A stretch of DNA of 64,000 nt from Rhodanobacteraceae bacterium (GTDB taxonomy: Bacteria; Pseudomonadota; Gammaproteobacteria; Xanthomonadales; Rhodanobacteraceae), in NCBI GenBank assembly GCA_030123585.1, contig CP126120.1, positions 124,001 through 188,000 on the forward strand, in the 5' to 3' direction. Each line of letters begins with the position of its first letter. The first letter of the stretch is position 1. The notes beneath the pieces were generated by a model. It ran no database searches, was not told the DNA's origin, and saw only the letters and a program-made list of their open reading frames with translations. Made by a program: the position numbers and the translations under genes. This document shows positions 48,593 through 57,835 of this stretch, piece by piece.

Positions 48593-50986
48593 ATGAACAT
48601 CATGCCAAAGATCCAGGAAATGCCGGCCGCACAGGTGCTCGATGCGCAGACGTTGCGGAACATCGATGCCTGGTGGCGGGCGGCGAATTATCTTTCGGTA
48701 GGGCAGGTGTACCTGCTCGACAATCCGCTGTTGCGCGAGCCGCTGAAGATCGAGCACGTCAAGCCGCGCCTGCTTGGCCACTGGGGTACGACGCCCGGCC
48801 TCAACTTCATCTACGCGCATTTGAACCGCGCGATCAGGGCGAACGATCTCGACGTGTTGTTCATCGCCGGCCCCGGCCACGGCGCGCCGGGCGTGGTGGC
48901 GAACGCGTGGCTGGAAGGCACCTGGAGCGAACTCTATCCCGAGGTGTCGCGCGACGCCGCGGGGATGCGCCGGCTGTTCCGCCAATTCTCGTTTCCGGGC
49001 GGCATCCCCAGCCATGCCGCGCCGACCACGCCGGGATCGATCCACGAAGGCGGCGAACTCGGCTATTCGCTGCTGCACGCGTTCGGCGCAGTGTTCGACA
49101 ACCCCGATTTGATCGCGGCCTGCGTGATCGGCGACGGCGAAGCCGAAACCGGACCGCTGGCGACGTCGTGGCACGGCAACAAGTTCCTCAACCCGAAGAC
49201 CGACGGCGCGGTGCTGCCGATCCTGCACCTCAACGGCTGGAAGATCGCCAACCCGACGGTGCTCGCGCGCATCGGCCACGACGAACTGGATAACCTGCTG
49301 CGCGGCTGCGGCTACGCGCCGATTTTCGTCGAAGGCGACGAGCCGATGGCGATGCACCGGCAGATGGCGGCGGCGCTGGATCGCGCATTCGCCGACATCC
49401 GCGTGATCCAGCAGCACGCGCGCACGGGCGGCGATGCGCGGCGCCCGGCGTGGCCGATGATCGTGCTGCGCAGTCCGAAAGGCTGGACCGGTCCGAAGAC
49501 GGTCGATGGCAAGCAGACCGAAGGCTGCTGGCGCTCGCACCAGGTGCCGTTCACGATGAACAAGCCCGGGCATCTGCAATTGCTGGAAGCCTGGATGCGC
49601 AGCTACAAGCCCGAGGAATTGTTCGACGCCGACGGCGCGCTACGTCCGGAAATCGCCGAGCTCGCTCCGCAGGGCACGCGCCGGATGAGCGCCAATCCAC
49701 ACGCCAACGGCGGCGCGTTGATGCGTCCGCTGCGGATGCCCGACTTCCGCGATTACGCGGTCCCGGTCGAGGCGCCGGGCGGCAGCGACGCGGAGGCCAC
49801 GCGCGTGATGGGCACGTTCCTGCGCGAGGTGATGCGCATGAACATGGCCAGCCGCAACTTCCGCCTGTTCGGTCCGGACGAGACCGCCTCCAACCGCCTG
49901 CAGGCTGTGCTGGACGTGACCGATCGCGCGTGGGACGCCGCCACCGATCCCGCCGACGACCATCTTTCGCCGGATGGGCGCGTGATGGAAATCCTGAGCG
50001 AGCACACCTGCCAGGGCTGGCTGGAAGGTTATCTGCTGACCGGGCGGCACGGATTCTTCTCGTGCTACGAGGCCTTCATCCACATCGTCGATTCGATGGT
50101 CAACCAGCACGCCAAGTGGCTGAAGACCGCGCGCGAGATCGAGTGGCGGCGGCCGATCGCCTCGCTCAATTACCTCTTGACTTCGCACGTCTGGCGCCAG
50201 GACCACAACGGTTTCAGTCATCAGGATCCGGGTTTCATCGACCATGTCGTCAACAAGAAGGCGGACGTCGTGCGCGTGTATTTCCCGCCCGACGCCAACA
50301 CGTTGCTGCACGTCACCGATCATTGCCTGCGCAGTTGGGACCGCATCAACGTGATCGTGGCCGGCAAGCAGCCGGAGCCGCAGTGGCTGGACATGGACGC
50401 GGCGATCAAGCATTGCGAGCAGGGCATCGGCATCTGGGAGTGGGCGGGAAGCGACGGCGGCGGCGAACCCGACGTGGTGATGGTCTGCGCCGGCGACGTG
50501 CCCACGCTGGAAACTCTGGCGGCGGTGGACCTGCTGCGGCAGCACGTGCCGGATCTGAAGGTGCGCGTGATCAACGTGGTCGACCTGATGACGCTGCAAC
50601 CGCCGAGCGAACATCCGCACGGCTTGCCGGACGCCGACTTCGACGCGCTGTTCACCCGCGACAAGCCGGTGATCTTCGCTTACCACGGCTATCCGGCACT
50701 GATCCACCGGTTGGCCTACCGGCGCACCAACCACGACAACTTCCACGTGCGCGGCTACCGGGAAGAAGGCTCGACCACCACGCCGTTCGACATGGCGGTG
50801 CGCAACGGCCTCGACCGCTTCCACCTGTTCGGCGACGTGTTCGAGCGCGTGCCGAAACTGGCCGAGCGCGCGGGCCATGCCAGGCAGCAGGTGCGCGACT
50901 GGCTGGTCGAACATCGCGCCTGGATCGAACAGCACGGCGACGATATGCCGATGGTGCGCAACTGGCGCTGGCCGTCGGCGGGCTGA
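48593..50986 (+). CDS. Xylulose-5-phosphate/fructose-6-phosphate phosphoketolase
   Basis: The 797-residue thiamine-diphosphate enzyme splits xylulose-5-phosphate or fructose-6-phosphate with phosphate to acetyl phosphate plus a triose or tetrose phosphate. Motifs present include [26 protein letters not shown], the TPP-binding [19 protein letters not shown] and HQDPGF. Length matches the family. Its product is the direct substrate of the acetate kinase encoded divergently, making a short ATP-yielding route. The perfect FNR box upstream implies oxygen- or redox-dependent control. An ATG three codons further in is a possible alternative start. Confidence 0.94.
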   Translation: MNIMPKIQEMPAAQVLDAQTLRNIDAWWRAANYLSVGQVYLLDNPLLREPLKIEHVKPRLLGHWGTTPGLNFIYAHLNRAIRANDLDVLFIAGPGHGAPGVVANAWLEGTWSELYPEVSRDAAGMRRLFRQFSFPGGIPSHAAPTTPGSIHEGGELGYSLLHAFGAVFDNPDLIAACVIGDGEAETGPLATSWHGNKFLNPKTDGAVLPILHLNGWKIANPTVLARIGHDELDNLLRGCGYAPIFVEGDEPMAMHRQMAAALDRAFADIRVIQQHARTGGDARRPAWPMIVLRSPKGWTGPKTVDGKQTEGCWRSHQVPFTMNKPGHLQLLEAWMRSYKPEELFDADGALRPEIAELAPQGTRRMSANPHANGGALMRPLRMPDFRDYAVPVEAPGGSDAEATRVMGTFLREVMRMNMASRNFRLFGPDETASNRLQAVLDVTDRAWDAATDPADDHLSPDGRVMEILSEHTCQGWLEGYLLTGRHGFFSCYEAFIHIVDSMVNQHAKWLKTAREIEWRRPIASLNYLLTSHVWRQDHNGFSHQDPGFIDHVVNKKADVVRVYFPPDANTLLHVTDHCLRSWDRINVIVAGKQPEPQWLDMDAAIKHCEQGIGIWEWAGSDGGGEPDVVMVCAGDVPTLETLAAVDLLRQHVPDLKVRVINVVDLMTLQPPSEHPHGLPDADFDALFTRDKPVIFAYHGYPALIHRLAYRRTNHDNFHVRGYREEGSTTTPFDMAVRNGLDRFHLFGDVFERVPKLAERAGHARQQVRDWLVEHRAWIEQHGDDMPMVRNWRWPSAG

Positions 50987-50997
50987 CGGAATGCGCG

Positions 50998-51032
50998 GCG
51001 TGCCGGCACGGAGGCGGATCCGGTCGGCACGC
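50998..51032. terminator. Hairpin between convergent phosphoketolase and RNR-like genes
   Basis: GCGTGCCG (50998-51005) pairs with CGGCACGC (51025-51032). No T-run, so termination strength is doubtful. Confidence 0.35.
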
Positions 51033-51034
51033 AA

Positions 51035-52114
51035 TCACATCGGCAGCAATTCCAGCGGCTCGCGCCAGACCGGCGGATGCAGGCCGTGGGCTTCGGCCAG
51101 TTTGCGCGCTTCGAGCCGCTGTGAATCGTCCAGATCCTTCGTCGCCAGCAATGGATAGGTGATGGGTTCGTCGATCCACGGCTGCAGGGCGACCCGCATC
51201 GCGATTTGCGCCGCGCACGGCAGCGTGGCCACGTTTTCCGGCTCGCCCAGCGCCGGGTCTTCGCGGCTGCGCAACAGATTCGACGCGTAGCCGGATGAAA
51301 GGATCGTGCGCTGGCCGTACGACGCGGTGATCACGTGTGCGTGCCGTTCGCCGCGCAGCGGGTCGATCGCATCGGCCACGTCGTTGGCCAGCAGTGCCAA
51401 TCGCGGCTGCGAGGTGATCGCGGTGAGGTTCGTGTGGCGCGCGCCATGGCGCGTGCGATCGCGCAGCAAGTCCGGCGCGACTCCGCGAAGGACGGCGCAG
51501 GCGTTCGCCGCGCGCGGTTCGACCTGGCGCGCACCGCGTACCATCGCCAGCATGATGTCGCCACGCAGGCAGCCCTCGGCCAGGGCGCACGCCATGGATA
51601 CCGCCTGCGCGCGTCCCGGATCGCTGTCGTAATGCAGACCCAGCAGCGCCAGCGCGTCGGCGACGCCTACCAGGCCGATGCGCAGATGCGGCGCGGCCGT
51701 GCCCGCCAGCAGCGCGGCGTTGTCCAGCGCGCGAACCGCCAGCGCCGCGCAGTCGGTGAGGGCGGCCAGATCCATCGACGCGTCCGTTGCGGAACCCTGG
51801 GACACGAAACCCGCTGCATTCAGGGAGGCGTGCAGCACGCCTCCGCGACGCATGGCGCGGTCGGTGCCGGCGTTGGCGAGCAGGCGTTCGTCCGGCAGCA
51901 ATCGCCACGATGCCAGCGCATCCATGAAGCGCGTCCGCCACGTCGCGGATTCGCCGTCCGGTTCGGCCGAAGCCAGCGCAGTCGCCACGCGCCGCCAGGT
52001 GTCCTCGATGGAAAAATCGCGCAAGTCGGCCTGTTCGCGCCAGCGGAACCACGCGTCCCAGGCTTCGACGGCCGCAAGATCGATGAAGGGAGACGGTCGG
52101 TGCAAGTCAGGCAT
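51035..52114 (-). CDS. Short class II ribonucleotide-reductase-like protein
   Basis: The 359-residue protein has blocks that match adenosylcobalamin-dependent ribonucleotide reductases: WRLLPDERLLANAGTD (compare LPNGRILANAGT), RIGLVGVADALALLGLHYDS and the following helical AVSMACALAEG. It lacks the NPC(G/S)E motif and other conserved cysteine contexts, and at about 360 residues it is half the usual size. Therefore it is probably not an active reductase but a related or degenerate paralogue. The ATG at 52114 has GAGGGGG ten bases upstream. It is divergent from the Crp/Fnr gene and an FNR-like box lies between. Confidence 0.62.
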   Translation of the reverse strand: MPDLHRPSPFIDLAAVEAWDAWFRWREQADLRDFSIEDTWRRVATALASAEPDGESATWRTRFMDALASWRLLPDERLLANAGTDRAMRRGGVLHASLNAAGFVSQGSATDASMDLAALTDCAALAVRALDNAALLAGTAAPHLRIGLVGVADALALLGLHYDSDPGRAQAVSMACALAEGCLRGDIMLAMVRGARQVEPRAANACAVLRGVAPDLLRDRTRHGARHTNLTAITSQPRLALLANDVADAIDPLRGERHAHVITASYGQRTILSSGYASNLLRSREDPALGEPENVATLPCAAQIAMRVALQPWIDEPITYPLLATKDLDDSQRLEARKLAEAHGLHPPVWREPLELLPM

Positions 52115-52168
52115 GGAAAGCAAACCCCCTCGGCGGAGTGCACTATGCGCGTCGGCCATCGCGGCGAT

Positions 52169-52182
52169 CTGATCCTTGTCAA
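52169..52182. promoter_or_regulatory. FNR-box-like site between the RNR-like and Crp/Fnr genes
   Basis: On the minus strand TTGACAAGGATCAG matches 8 of 10 positions of TTGAT-N4-ATCAA. It would lie at about -41 of a short leader for the RNR-like gene. Confidence 0.5.
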
Positions 52183-52302
52183 CTCCGCATGCGGTCAAGG
52201 TGCTCTCGTTACGCACCGTTACACGGCGTTGCACGACGGACATCCTGCAGTGACGATTGCGACGCATCCTGCCGGCATACCAGTCAACACCGGAGCGCCG
52301 CC

Positions 52303-53025
52303 ATGGATACCCCGTTTGCACCGTCCACGATCGAAATCTCCCACTTGCAGCCGGCCGCGGTCGAACAGCCGCTCGAACTGGACATCGAGGAATTGCAGCG
52401 GCACATGGTCGTGACGCGCAGGAAGGTCAAGGCCGGCCAGTACCTGTACCGGAACGGACAACCGTTCCACGCGTTGTATCTGGTGCACGCGGGTTTCCTG
52501 AAGACCTGCGAGTTGTCGGAGGACGGCCGCGAACAGGTAACCGGCTTCCGGATGCGCGGCGACCTGCTGGGCGTCGAATCCATCGGCCTGGCGGTCCACA
52601 CCTGCGATGCGGTCGCGCTGGAAGATTCGCAGATCTGGGAGCTGCCTTATCCGCCGGTGCTGACCGCATGCCTGCACATTCCCGAGCTGCAGATCCGGTT
52701 GTCCGCGGCGTTGGCCGAGGAAATCCGCCGCGACCGTTCCTGGATGCTGACCATCGGCACCCTGCCTGCCGAGCAGCGCGTGGCGGCATTCCTGCTCGAC
52801 ATCGCCACGCGCCTCGCGCGCCTCGGGTTCAGCGCGCGCCACTTCATCCTGCGCATGGGGCGCGCCGACATCGCGAGTTTCCTCGCGCTGAAACACGAGA
52901 CCGTGAGCCGCGCGCTGTCGCACCTCGAACAGCTCAAGTACATCTCGGTGCTGCGGCGCGAAGTGAAGTTGCTGGACATCCCGAAACTGAGCGCTTGCGC
53001 AGGCATGCCGCGCACGCTCCAGTGA
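52303..53025 (+). CDS. Crp/Fnr-family transcriptional regulator
   Basis: The 240-residue protein has an N-terminal cyclic-nucleotide-binding-type beta-roll (GQYLYRNGQPFHALYLVHAGFLK) and a C-terminal winged helix with the recognition helix KHETVSRALSHL. The E-x2-S-R pattern is the FNR type, which reads TTGAT half sites. The iron-sulfur cysteine cluster of FNR near the N-terminus is absent: the first 60 residues contain no cysteine. So it likely senses something else, or is itself controlled by expression. The ATG at 52303 has GGAG eight bases upstream. FNR-box-like sites occur in six gaps of this region, including the one before it. Confidence 0.87.
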   Translation: MDTPFAPSTIEISHLQPAAVEQPLELDIEELQRHMVVTRRKVKAGQYLYRNGQPFHALYLVHAGFLKTCELSEDGREQVTGFRMRGDLLGVESIGLAVHTCDAVALEDSQIWELPYPPVLTACLHIPELQIRLSAALAEEIRRDRSWMLTIGTLPAEQRVAAFLLDIATRLARLGFSARHFILRMGRADIASFLALKHETVSRALSHLEQLKYISVLRREVKLLDIPKLSACAGMPRTLQ

Positions 53026-53055
53026 CTGGTGTGCTGTCGCGCAAAAAACTTCACA

Positions 53056-53252
53056 TCGTCATTCGGGGGCCGCGCCGGTTTCATGGCGCGGCAACCCGAC
53101 TGCGTTTGCAGGAGCAAACGCGAACGCCGCAGGCGGCCCGGAGGGCGAGCGCCATGAATGGCGCGAGTCAATCGGTTTGGAAGGGTGACGCGCGTAGTGA
53201 CACCGATTCCGGGTTCTGCCCGCGACTGGCGCGGGCAGCCCCGGAATGACGA
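53056..53252. repeat. Dispersed palindromic element, relative of 30417-30530
   Basis: The outer arms (TCGTCATTCGGGGGC and GCCCCGGAATGACGA) are inverted copies with one mismatch. It contains GATTCCGGGTTC as in the other copy, an internal hairpin TTTGCAGGAGCAAA and a GCCCGCG/CGCGGGC hairpin. It lies between the Crp/Fnr gene and the sensor-kinase gene. Confidence 0.8.
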
Positions 53253-53290
53253 GCAAGAGATGTTTTCGCTAGTTGAAGCAGGTTCCGGTG

Positions 53291-55339
53291 TCAGGCACCG
53301 TCGAGCAGCCGCCGGATCGCGCCGACGAGCTGCTCGCGCCGGTACGGCTTGCGCAGCAATTCGTAGGTTTCGTCCGGATCTTCGCGCCGTCCGTGGCGCG
53401 TGCCCTGGTAGCCGGAGGCCAGCAGGATCGGAAGATGCGGCCGGATGCGGCGCGCCCCGTGCGCCAGTTCGATGCCGTCCATGCCGCTGCCCAGCACCAC
53501 GTCCGAAAACAGCAGGTCCACGTCCGGATTCGCGATGAGCAGATCCAGCGCTTCGCGTGCGCTGGCCGCGTCGATCACGTGGTAGCCGACGGCGCTCAGG
53601 AAGCGGGCCGCGACGGTGCGCACATCGGCTTCGTCTTCGACCACCAGGATCGTTGCCTGCGCCGTCGCCGGCTCGGCGTCCTCGGTTCGTACATCGTTGA
53701 CCGTTTCGGCGGTTGACGGTGCGGCGGGCAGCACGAGTTCCATGCGCGTTCCGTAGCCGAGCCGGCTATCGACCGTGATGGTTCCGCCGGACTGGGTGGC
53801 GAATCCGTAGACCATGCTGAGGCCCAGCCCGCTGCCCTTGCCGGATTCCTTGGTGGTGAAGAACGGCTCGAACGCGTGCGCCTGCATCTCGGGCGACATG
53901 CCGGTACCGGTGTCGCTGACGGCGATGGCCACGTAGCGGCCGGCCGGCAGCTTCCACGGATTGTCCGCGCTGTCCAGGTTGAGTTCGCGCGCGCCGATGC
54001 CGAGCCGTCCGCCGCGCGGCATCGCATCGCGCGCATTCAACGCGAGATTGACCAGCGCCGTGTCCAGTTCGTTGGGATCGGCGTAGAGGTCGGGGATGTC
54101 CGCCGCGCAGTCCACCTGCACCAGGATCGATTCGCCCAGCGTGCGCCGGAGCATGGAACCCAGTTCCTCCATCAACGGCCGCGGCACGACCGCGCGCGGC
54201 TGCAGCGGCTGCCGGCGCGCGAAGGAGAGCAGCCTGCGGGTGAGGTCCGAGCCCCGGTCCACCGCGCGCACGGCGCTGTCGATGATTTCCTGCAGTTCCG
54301 GACGGTCGGACAGTTCGGCCTCCAGCAGTTGCAGGTTGCCCGAAATCACGGTCAGCAGGTTGTTGAAGTCGTGCGCGACGCCGCCGGTGAGCTGACCCAC
54401 CGCGTCCAGCCTTTGCGCGTGCGCCAGTTGCTCCTCGGTACGGCTGCGCTGGACCGCCGAAGTCAGCAGACCGGCGATCGACTGCAGGAAATTCACCTTG
54501 CCTTCGTCGAAACTCCGCGGCGCGTTCGCCAGTGCCAGCAGGAAACCCAGCGTCTCCTGCCGCACGAACAGCGGAACCAGGGCGACGTCGTGGAAGCCCG
54601 CCCTGGCAAGATCCGCGCGGATGACCTCGGAAGGCCCGTCCTGCAGCATGTCGGAGGTGACCACGTCGTGTTCGCGTCCCTCGAAGGCGCTCCGGATGGA
54701 TTCGGCGTCGCCGAGAATGGACGTGATCGTGCGGGCGGTCTGCTCGGAAAGCCCGGTGGAGGCGCGGATGTGGAACGCGCTGTGGCGCCAGTCGGTGGCG
54801 AAAATGGCGGCGGCGGGCAGTTCCAGCGCCGCCGCCGTCAGTTCGAGGATCCGCCGGATCGCGAGTTCGTAATCGGGTGATTCCAGCGCGAGGCGGCTGA
54901 TCAACGCGATGTGGCCGTCCCGACGGGCGCGTTCGAGCGCCTGGCGCACGCGCCGCGTTTCGGAGATGTCGCGCACCGAGGCGATCGCGATGACGCCCTC
55001 CCCGGTGGTGATCGAACTCAGGCCGATTTCGACGGGAAACATCTGGCCGTCGTGCTTCAGGCCCATCAGTTCATAGCCGATTCCCATCGGCCGGGTGCGC
55101 GGCCGGGCCATGTAGTCGTGCCGGTGCAGCCGGTGCGCGTGGCGCAGCGATTCCGGCACCAATGTTTCCAGCGCCATGCCCTGCAGCGCGCCCTGCCCGT
55201 AGCCGAATATCTTTTCGGCGCGCGCATTGGCCAGCACGATGACGCCCGCCCCATCCACCGCGATCATCGCGTCGGGCGCGATGTCGAACCACGTGCCCAG
55301 CATCCCGAGGCTGGCGACCGGGAGATCCGGCGGATTCAT
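53291..55339 (-). CDS. Hybrid sensor histidine kinase (PAS-GAF-HisKA-HATPase-REC)
   Basis: The 682-residue protein carries a PAS domain (about residues 12-130), a GAF-like domain (about 150-300), an H-box with His323 (GGVAHDFNNLL), an ATP-binding domain (DTALVNLALNARDAM, VSDTGTGM, GKGSGLGLSMVYGF) and a C-terminal receiver domain with Asp613 (LLFSDVVLG). There are no membrane helices, so it senses a cytoplasmic signal through PAS or GAF. It overlaps the response-regulator gene by four bases. The PAS domain has no visible haem or flavin signature. Confidence 0.92.
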   Translation of the reverse strand: MNPPDLPVASLGMLGTWFDIAPDAMIAVDGAGVIVLANARAEKIFGYGQGALQGMALETLVPESLRHAHRLHRHDYMARPRTRPMGIGYELMGLKHDGQMFPVEIGLSSITTGEGVIAIASVRDISETRRVRQALERARRDGHIALISRLALESPDYELAIRRILELTAAALELPAAAIFATDWRHSAFHIRASTGLSEQTARTITSILGDAESIRSAFEGREHDVVTSDMLQDGPSEVIRADLARAGFHDVALVPLFVRQETLGFLLALANAPRSFDEGKVNFLQSIAGLLTSAVQRSRTEEQLAHAQRLDAVGQLTGGVAHDFNNLLTVISGNLQLLEAELSDRPELQEIIDSAVRAVDRGSDLTRRLLSFARRQPLQPRAVVPRPLMEELGSMLRRTLGESILVQVDCAADIPDLYADPNELDTALVNLALNARDAMPRGGRLGIGARELNLDSADNPWKLPAGRYVAIAVSDTGTGMSPEMQAHAFEPFFTTKESGKGSGLGLSMVYGFATQSGGTITVDSRLGYGTRMELVLPAAPSTAETVNDVRTEDAEPATAQATILVVEDEADVRTVAARFLSAVGYHVIDAASAREALDLLIANPDVDLLFSDVVLGSGMDGIELAHGARRIRPHLPILLASGYQGTRHGRREDPDETYELLRKPYRREQLVGAIRRLLDGA

Positions 55340-56064
55340 TCATGGCCCCGTCGGGAAACGCGCGCCGCGAACAGGTACCCGGCGCCGCGCACCGACTTGA
55401 TCAGTTCCGGGTTGGCCGGGTCGGCTTCGACCTTGCGGCGCAAACGCCCGATCTGCATGTCGATGGCGCGGTCGAAGGGGCCGGCGCTGCGACCGTGGAT
55501 GTGGTCCATCAAGTCGTCGCGCGACAGCACGCAGTTGGGGTGCTCGACGAACACGCGCAACAGTTCGTATTCGCCGGTCGTGAGCGCGATGGGTTCTCCG
55601 CCGCTGGTACGCAGCGTGCGCGACCGGGGATTGAGCAGGAAGTCGCCGAAATGGAACACGGCATGGTCGGGCCCGCCGTCGAGGTGGTCGTCCGGCGTGG
55701 CGCGCCGCAACACGCTGCGCACGCGCGCCAGCAGCTCGCGCAGATCGAAGGGCTTGGTGACGTAATCGTCGGCGCCCAGTTCCAGTCCGACCACGCGGTC
55801 CACCGATTCGCCGCGGCCGGTGATGATGATGAGCGCGCCGTGCCAATTTTTGCGCAACTGGCGTGTCAGCTCGAAACCATCCCCGTCCGGCAGGCCGAGA
55901 TCGAGCAACACGACGTCGACGCTCGCGCGCGCCAGCACATCCCGCATCTCGGCACCGCTTGCCGCGGTGCTGACTTCGAAGCGCTGGCCGGTGAAGTAGC
56001 GGCGGAGCAATTCCAGCACGCCGGTATCGTCGTCCACGACCAGCAAGTGCATGCGATCCGTCAT
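55336..56064 (-). CDS. OmpR/PhoB-type response regulator
   Basis: The 242-residue protein has a receiver domain with the acidic pair Asp11-Asp12, phosphorylation site Asp55 (LLDLGLPDGDGF) and the Lys in YVTKPF, followed by a winged-helix DNA-binding domain (LTTGEYELLRVFVEHPNCVLSR, then VRGAGYLFAARV). It is the partner of the hybrid kinase, whose start overlaps its stop by four bases. Targets are unknown; the divergent hydrolase gene is a possible one. Confidence 0.93.
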   Translation of the reverse strand: MTDRMHLLVVDDDTGVLELLRRYFTGQRFEVSTAASGAEMRDVLARASVDVVLLDLGLPDGDGFELTRQLRKNWHGALIIITGRGESVDRVVGLELGADDYVTKPFDLRELLARVRSVLRRATPDDHLDGGPDHAVFHFGDFLLNPRSRTLRTSGGEPIALTTGEYELLRVFVEHPNCVLSRDDLMDHIHGRSAGPFDRAIDMQIGRLRRKVEADPANPELIKSVRGAGYLFAARVSRRGHE

Positions 56065-56217
56065 GACGTCTGCGCATCACGCAGGAAATCGTCCGTCCAT
56101 CTTATATCAAGCACGTTGCCAAGTGGTGCCACCCGGGATCGCCGGATGTGCACGGCGTCGCGTGCCGACCCGGAAGGTGATCGTACGGGCGCGGCACGGA
56201 GCCAATCTTCGGGATGG

Positions 56218-56231
56218 TTGACCTGGATCAC
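56218..56231. promoter_or_regulatory. FNR-box-like site upstream of the alpha/beta hydrolase
   Basis: TTGACCTGGATCAC matches 8 of 10 positions of TTGAT-N4-ATCAA, about 109 bases upstream of the start codon. Confidence 0.45.
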
Positions 56232-56339
56232 GATCGCCGGCCCCACTGCGGGGATGCTGCTTCACACGCCGCGCGCAGGTCTTTCGCGCGCGGATCGTTG
56301 TTGTGAGCGCATGGCGGGTGTATCCGCGGGAGCCGATTC

Positions 56340-57020
56340 ATGAGCATTCTCGACAGCCGGGACGTGACCATCCGTGCAGGCAACGTGTTCCTGGAGGGGA
56401 CGCTGACGATCCCGGCGCAGGCGTCCGGCATCATCGCCTTCGCGCACGGCAGCGGCAGCGGTCGTTTCAGTCCCCGCAACCGCAACGTGGCGCGGGCGCT
56501 GAACGGAACGGGGTTTGCCACATTGCTGCTTGATCTGCTGACCGCCTCCGAAAACGAGCGTGACGAACTGACGGCGGAATTCCGCTTCGACATTCCGCTG
56601 TTGGCACGGCGCCTGACCATTGCCCTGAACTGGTTGGCCGGGGAGCCGGCGACCCGCGCGCTGCCCATTGGATTGTTCGGTGCCAGCACCGGCGCCGCCG
56701 CCGCGTTGATTGCCGCCGCCACCTGTCCCGAACTGGTGCGCGCGGTGGTGTCGCGCGGCGGACGTCCCGATCTCGCGGGCGCCGCGCTGGAACAGGTGGG
56801 CGCGCCGACGTTGCTGATCGTGGGCGGCGACGACACCCAAGTCATCGCCCTGAACCGGCAGGCGGCGCAACGGCTGCATTGCCAGCACGAACTGGCGGTC
56901 GTGCCCGGCGCCAGCCACCTGTTCGAGGAGTGGGGCGCGCTGGATCGCGTGACCGAGTTGGCGGCGGATTGGTTCCGGCGTCACCTCGGCGCGCGTACGC
57001 CCGCAGCGGCGGCCTCGTGA
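56340..57020 (+). CDS. Alpha/beta hydrolase (dienelactone-hydrolase type)
   Basis: The 226-residue protein has the nucleophile elbow GLFGASTGAAA, an oxyanion loop AHGSGSGR, an aspartate in VGGDDTQV and a final histidine in VPGASHLFEEWG, so the catalytic triad is complete. It is related to the hydrolases that are often encoded beside, or fused to, phosphoribosyltransferases, and a phosphoribosyltransferase gene lies 0.8 kb downstream. The physiological substrate is not known. The gene starts a plus-strand run of small stress-associated genes. Confidence 0.85.
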   Translation: MSILDSRDVTIRAGNVFLEGTLTIPAQASGIIAFAHGSGSGRFSPRNRNVARALNGTGFATLLLDLLTASENERDELTAEFRFDIPLLARRLTIALNWLAGEPATRALPIGLFGASTGAAAALIAAATCPELVRAVVSRGGRPDLAGAALEQVGAPTLLIVGGDDTQVIALNRQAAQRLHCQHELAVVPGASHLFEEWGALDRVTELAADWFRRHLGARTPAAAAS

Positions 57021-57037
57021 ACCATGGAGTGATCGCA

Positions 57038-57325
57038 ATGCAGACCTACATCATCCTGACCAAGTTCGCGCCGGGCGCGTTCAAGGCCCCGGCGGCCTTC
57101 AAGAAGACCTCCACCGACCTGACCGCCAGGCTCAAGCGCGAGTGCCCCGGCGTGCACTGGAAGGCGAGCTTCGCGACGCTCGGGCGCTACGACGTGGTGG
57201 ACATCGTGGAGGCGGACGATCCCGGCGAGGTGCACCGCGCCGCGATCCTGATCAACAGCGAAGCGCACGCGTCGACCGAAACCATGCTGGCGACGCCGTG
57301 GCGCGAATATCTCGCCGGGTTGTGA
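57038..57325 (+). CDS. GYD-domain protein
   Basis: The 95-residue protein starts MQTYIILTKFAPG and has GRYDVVDIVEADD, the GYD-domain pattern of a small ferredoxin-like dimer. No catalytic residues are known for the family. GGAG lies eight bases before the ATG. The gene follows the hydrolase by 17 bases and is probably in the same transcript. Confidence 0.82.
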   Translation: MQTYIILTKFAPGAFKAPAAFKKTSTDLTARLKRECPGVHWKASFATLGRYDVVDIVEADDPGEVHRAAILINSEAHASTETMLATPWREYLAGL

Positions 57326-57349
57326 CCGTCCGGCCGCACGCGCATTTCG

Positions 57350-57363
57350 TTGATGTCGATCAA
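57350..57363. promoter_or_regulatory. Perfect FNR box upstream of dodecin
   Basis: TTGATGTCGATCAA is an exact TTGAT-N4-ATCAA match. CAAAGT at 57386-57391 is a plausible -10 element at the expected distance, giving a leader of about 70 bases before dodecin. Confidence 0.75.
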
Positions 57364-57468
57364 CAAGGCGCGTGCAGGCCGGCAACAAAGTGGAAGCGTC
57401 GATCCACCCGCGGCATCCCGGCGCGCAGCGCCGGCCGCCGCGAAGCACACCGCGAGGAGGAACAGTCC

Positions 57469-57669
57469 ATGTCCGTCGCCAAGGTCATCGAGATTTGCAG
57501 CGAGTCTCCCAAGAGTTTCGAGGACGCGATCGAAGCCGGCATCCATCAGGCCAACAAGACGCTCAAGCACGTGCGCGGCGCCTGGGTCGAGGGGCAGAAG
57601 GTGGAAGTCAGGGACGGCAGGATCACCGCGTACCGCGTCGATCTGAAAGTCACCTTCGTGTTGGAGTGA
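57469..57669 (+). CDS. Dodecin
   Basis: Dodecins form a 12-subunit hollow sphere that binds and stores flavins or their degradation products. The 66-residue protein matches: VIEICSESPKSFEDAI at the start, the Trp in GAWVEGQKVEV whose ring stacks the flavin, and the closing RVDLKVTFVLE. GAGGAGG precedes the ATG. The perfect FNR box upstream fits a role when respiration slows. Confidence 0.9.
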   Translation: MSVAKVIEICSESPKSFEDAIEAGIHQANKTLKHVRGAWVEGQKVEVRDGRITAYRVDLKVTFVLE

Positions 57670-57835
57670 GTCACGGCCGCGTGGCGGCGAAGAGGGTACA
57701 TGGTGGCCGTTGCCTGCATGCGGATGTCGGCCAAGATCAGGACCCGGTTGCGGGCCTGGCTGCGAGCCACGAGCGAGCGTGGCCTTCATCGGCAGGCAAC
57801 GGCCATCGCCCACCCGCGCTGTGGAGGCAAGGCCC

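Noticed and set aside
57740..57780. A possible FNR half site before the phosphoribosyltransferase gene.
   Set aside because: Only the ATCA half is convincing; the other arm does not match.
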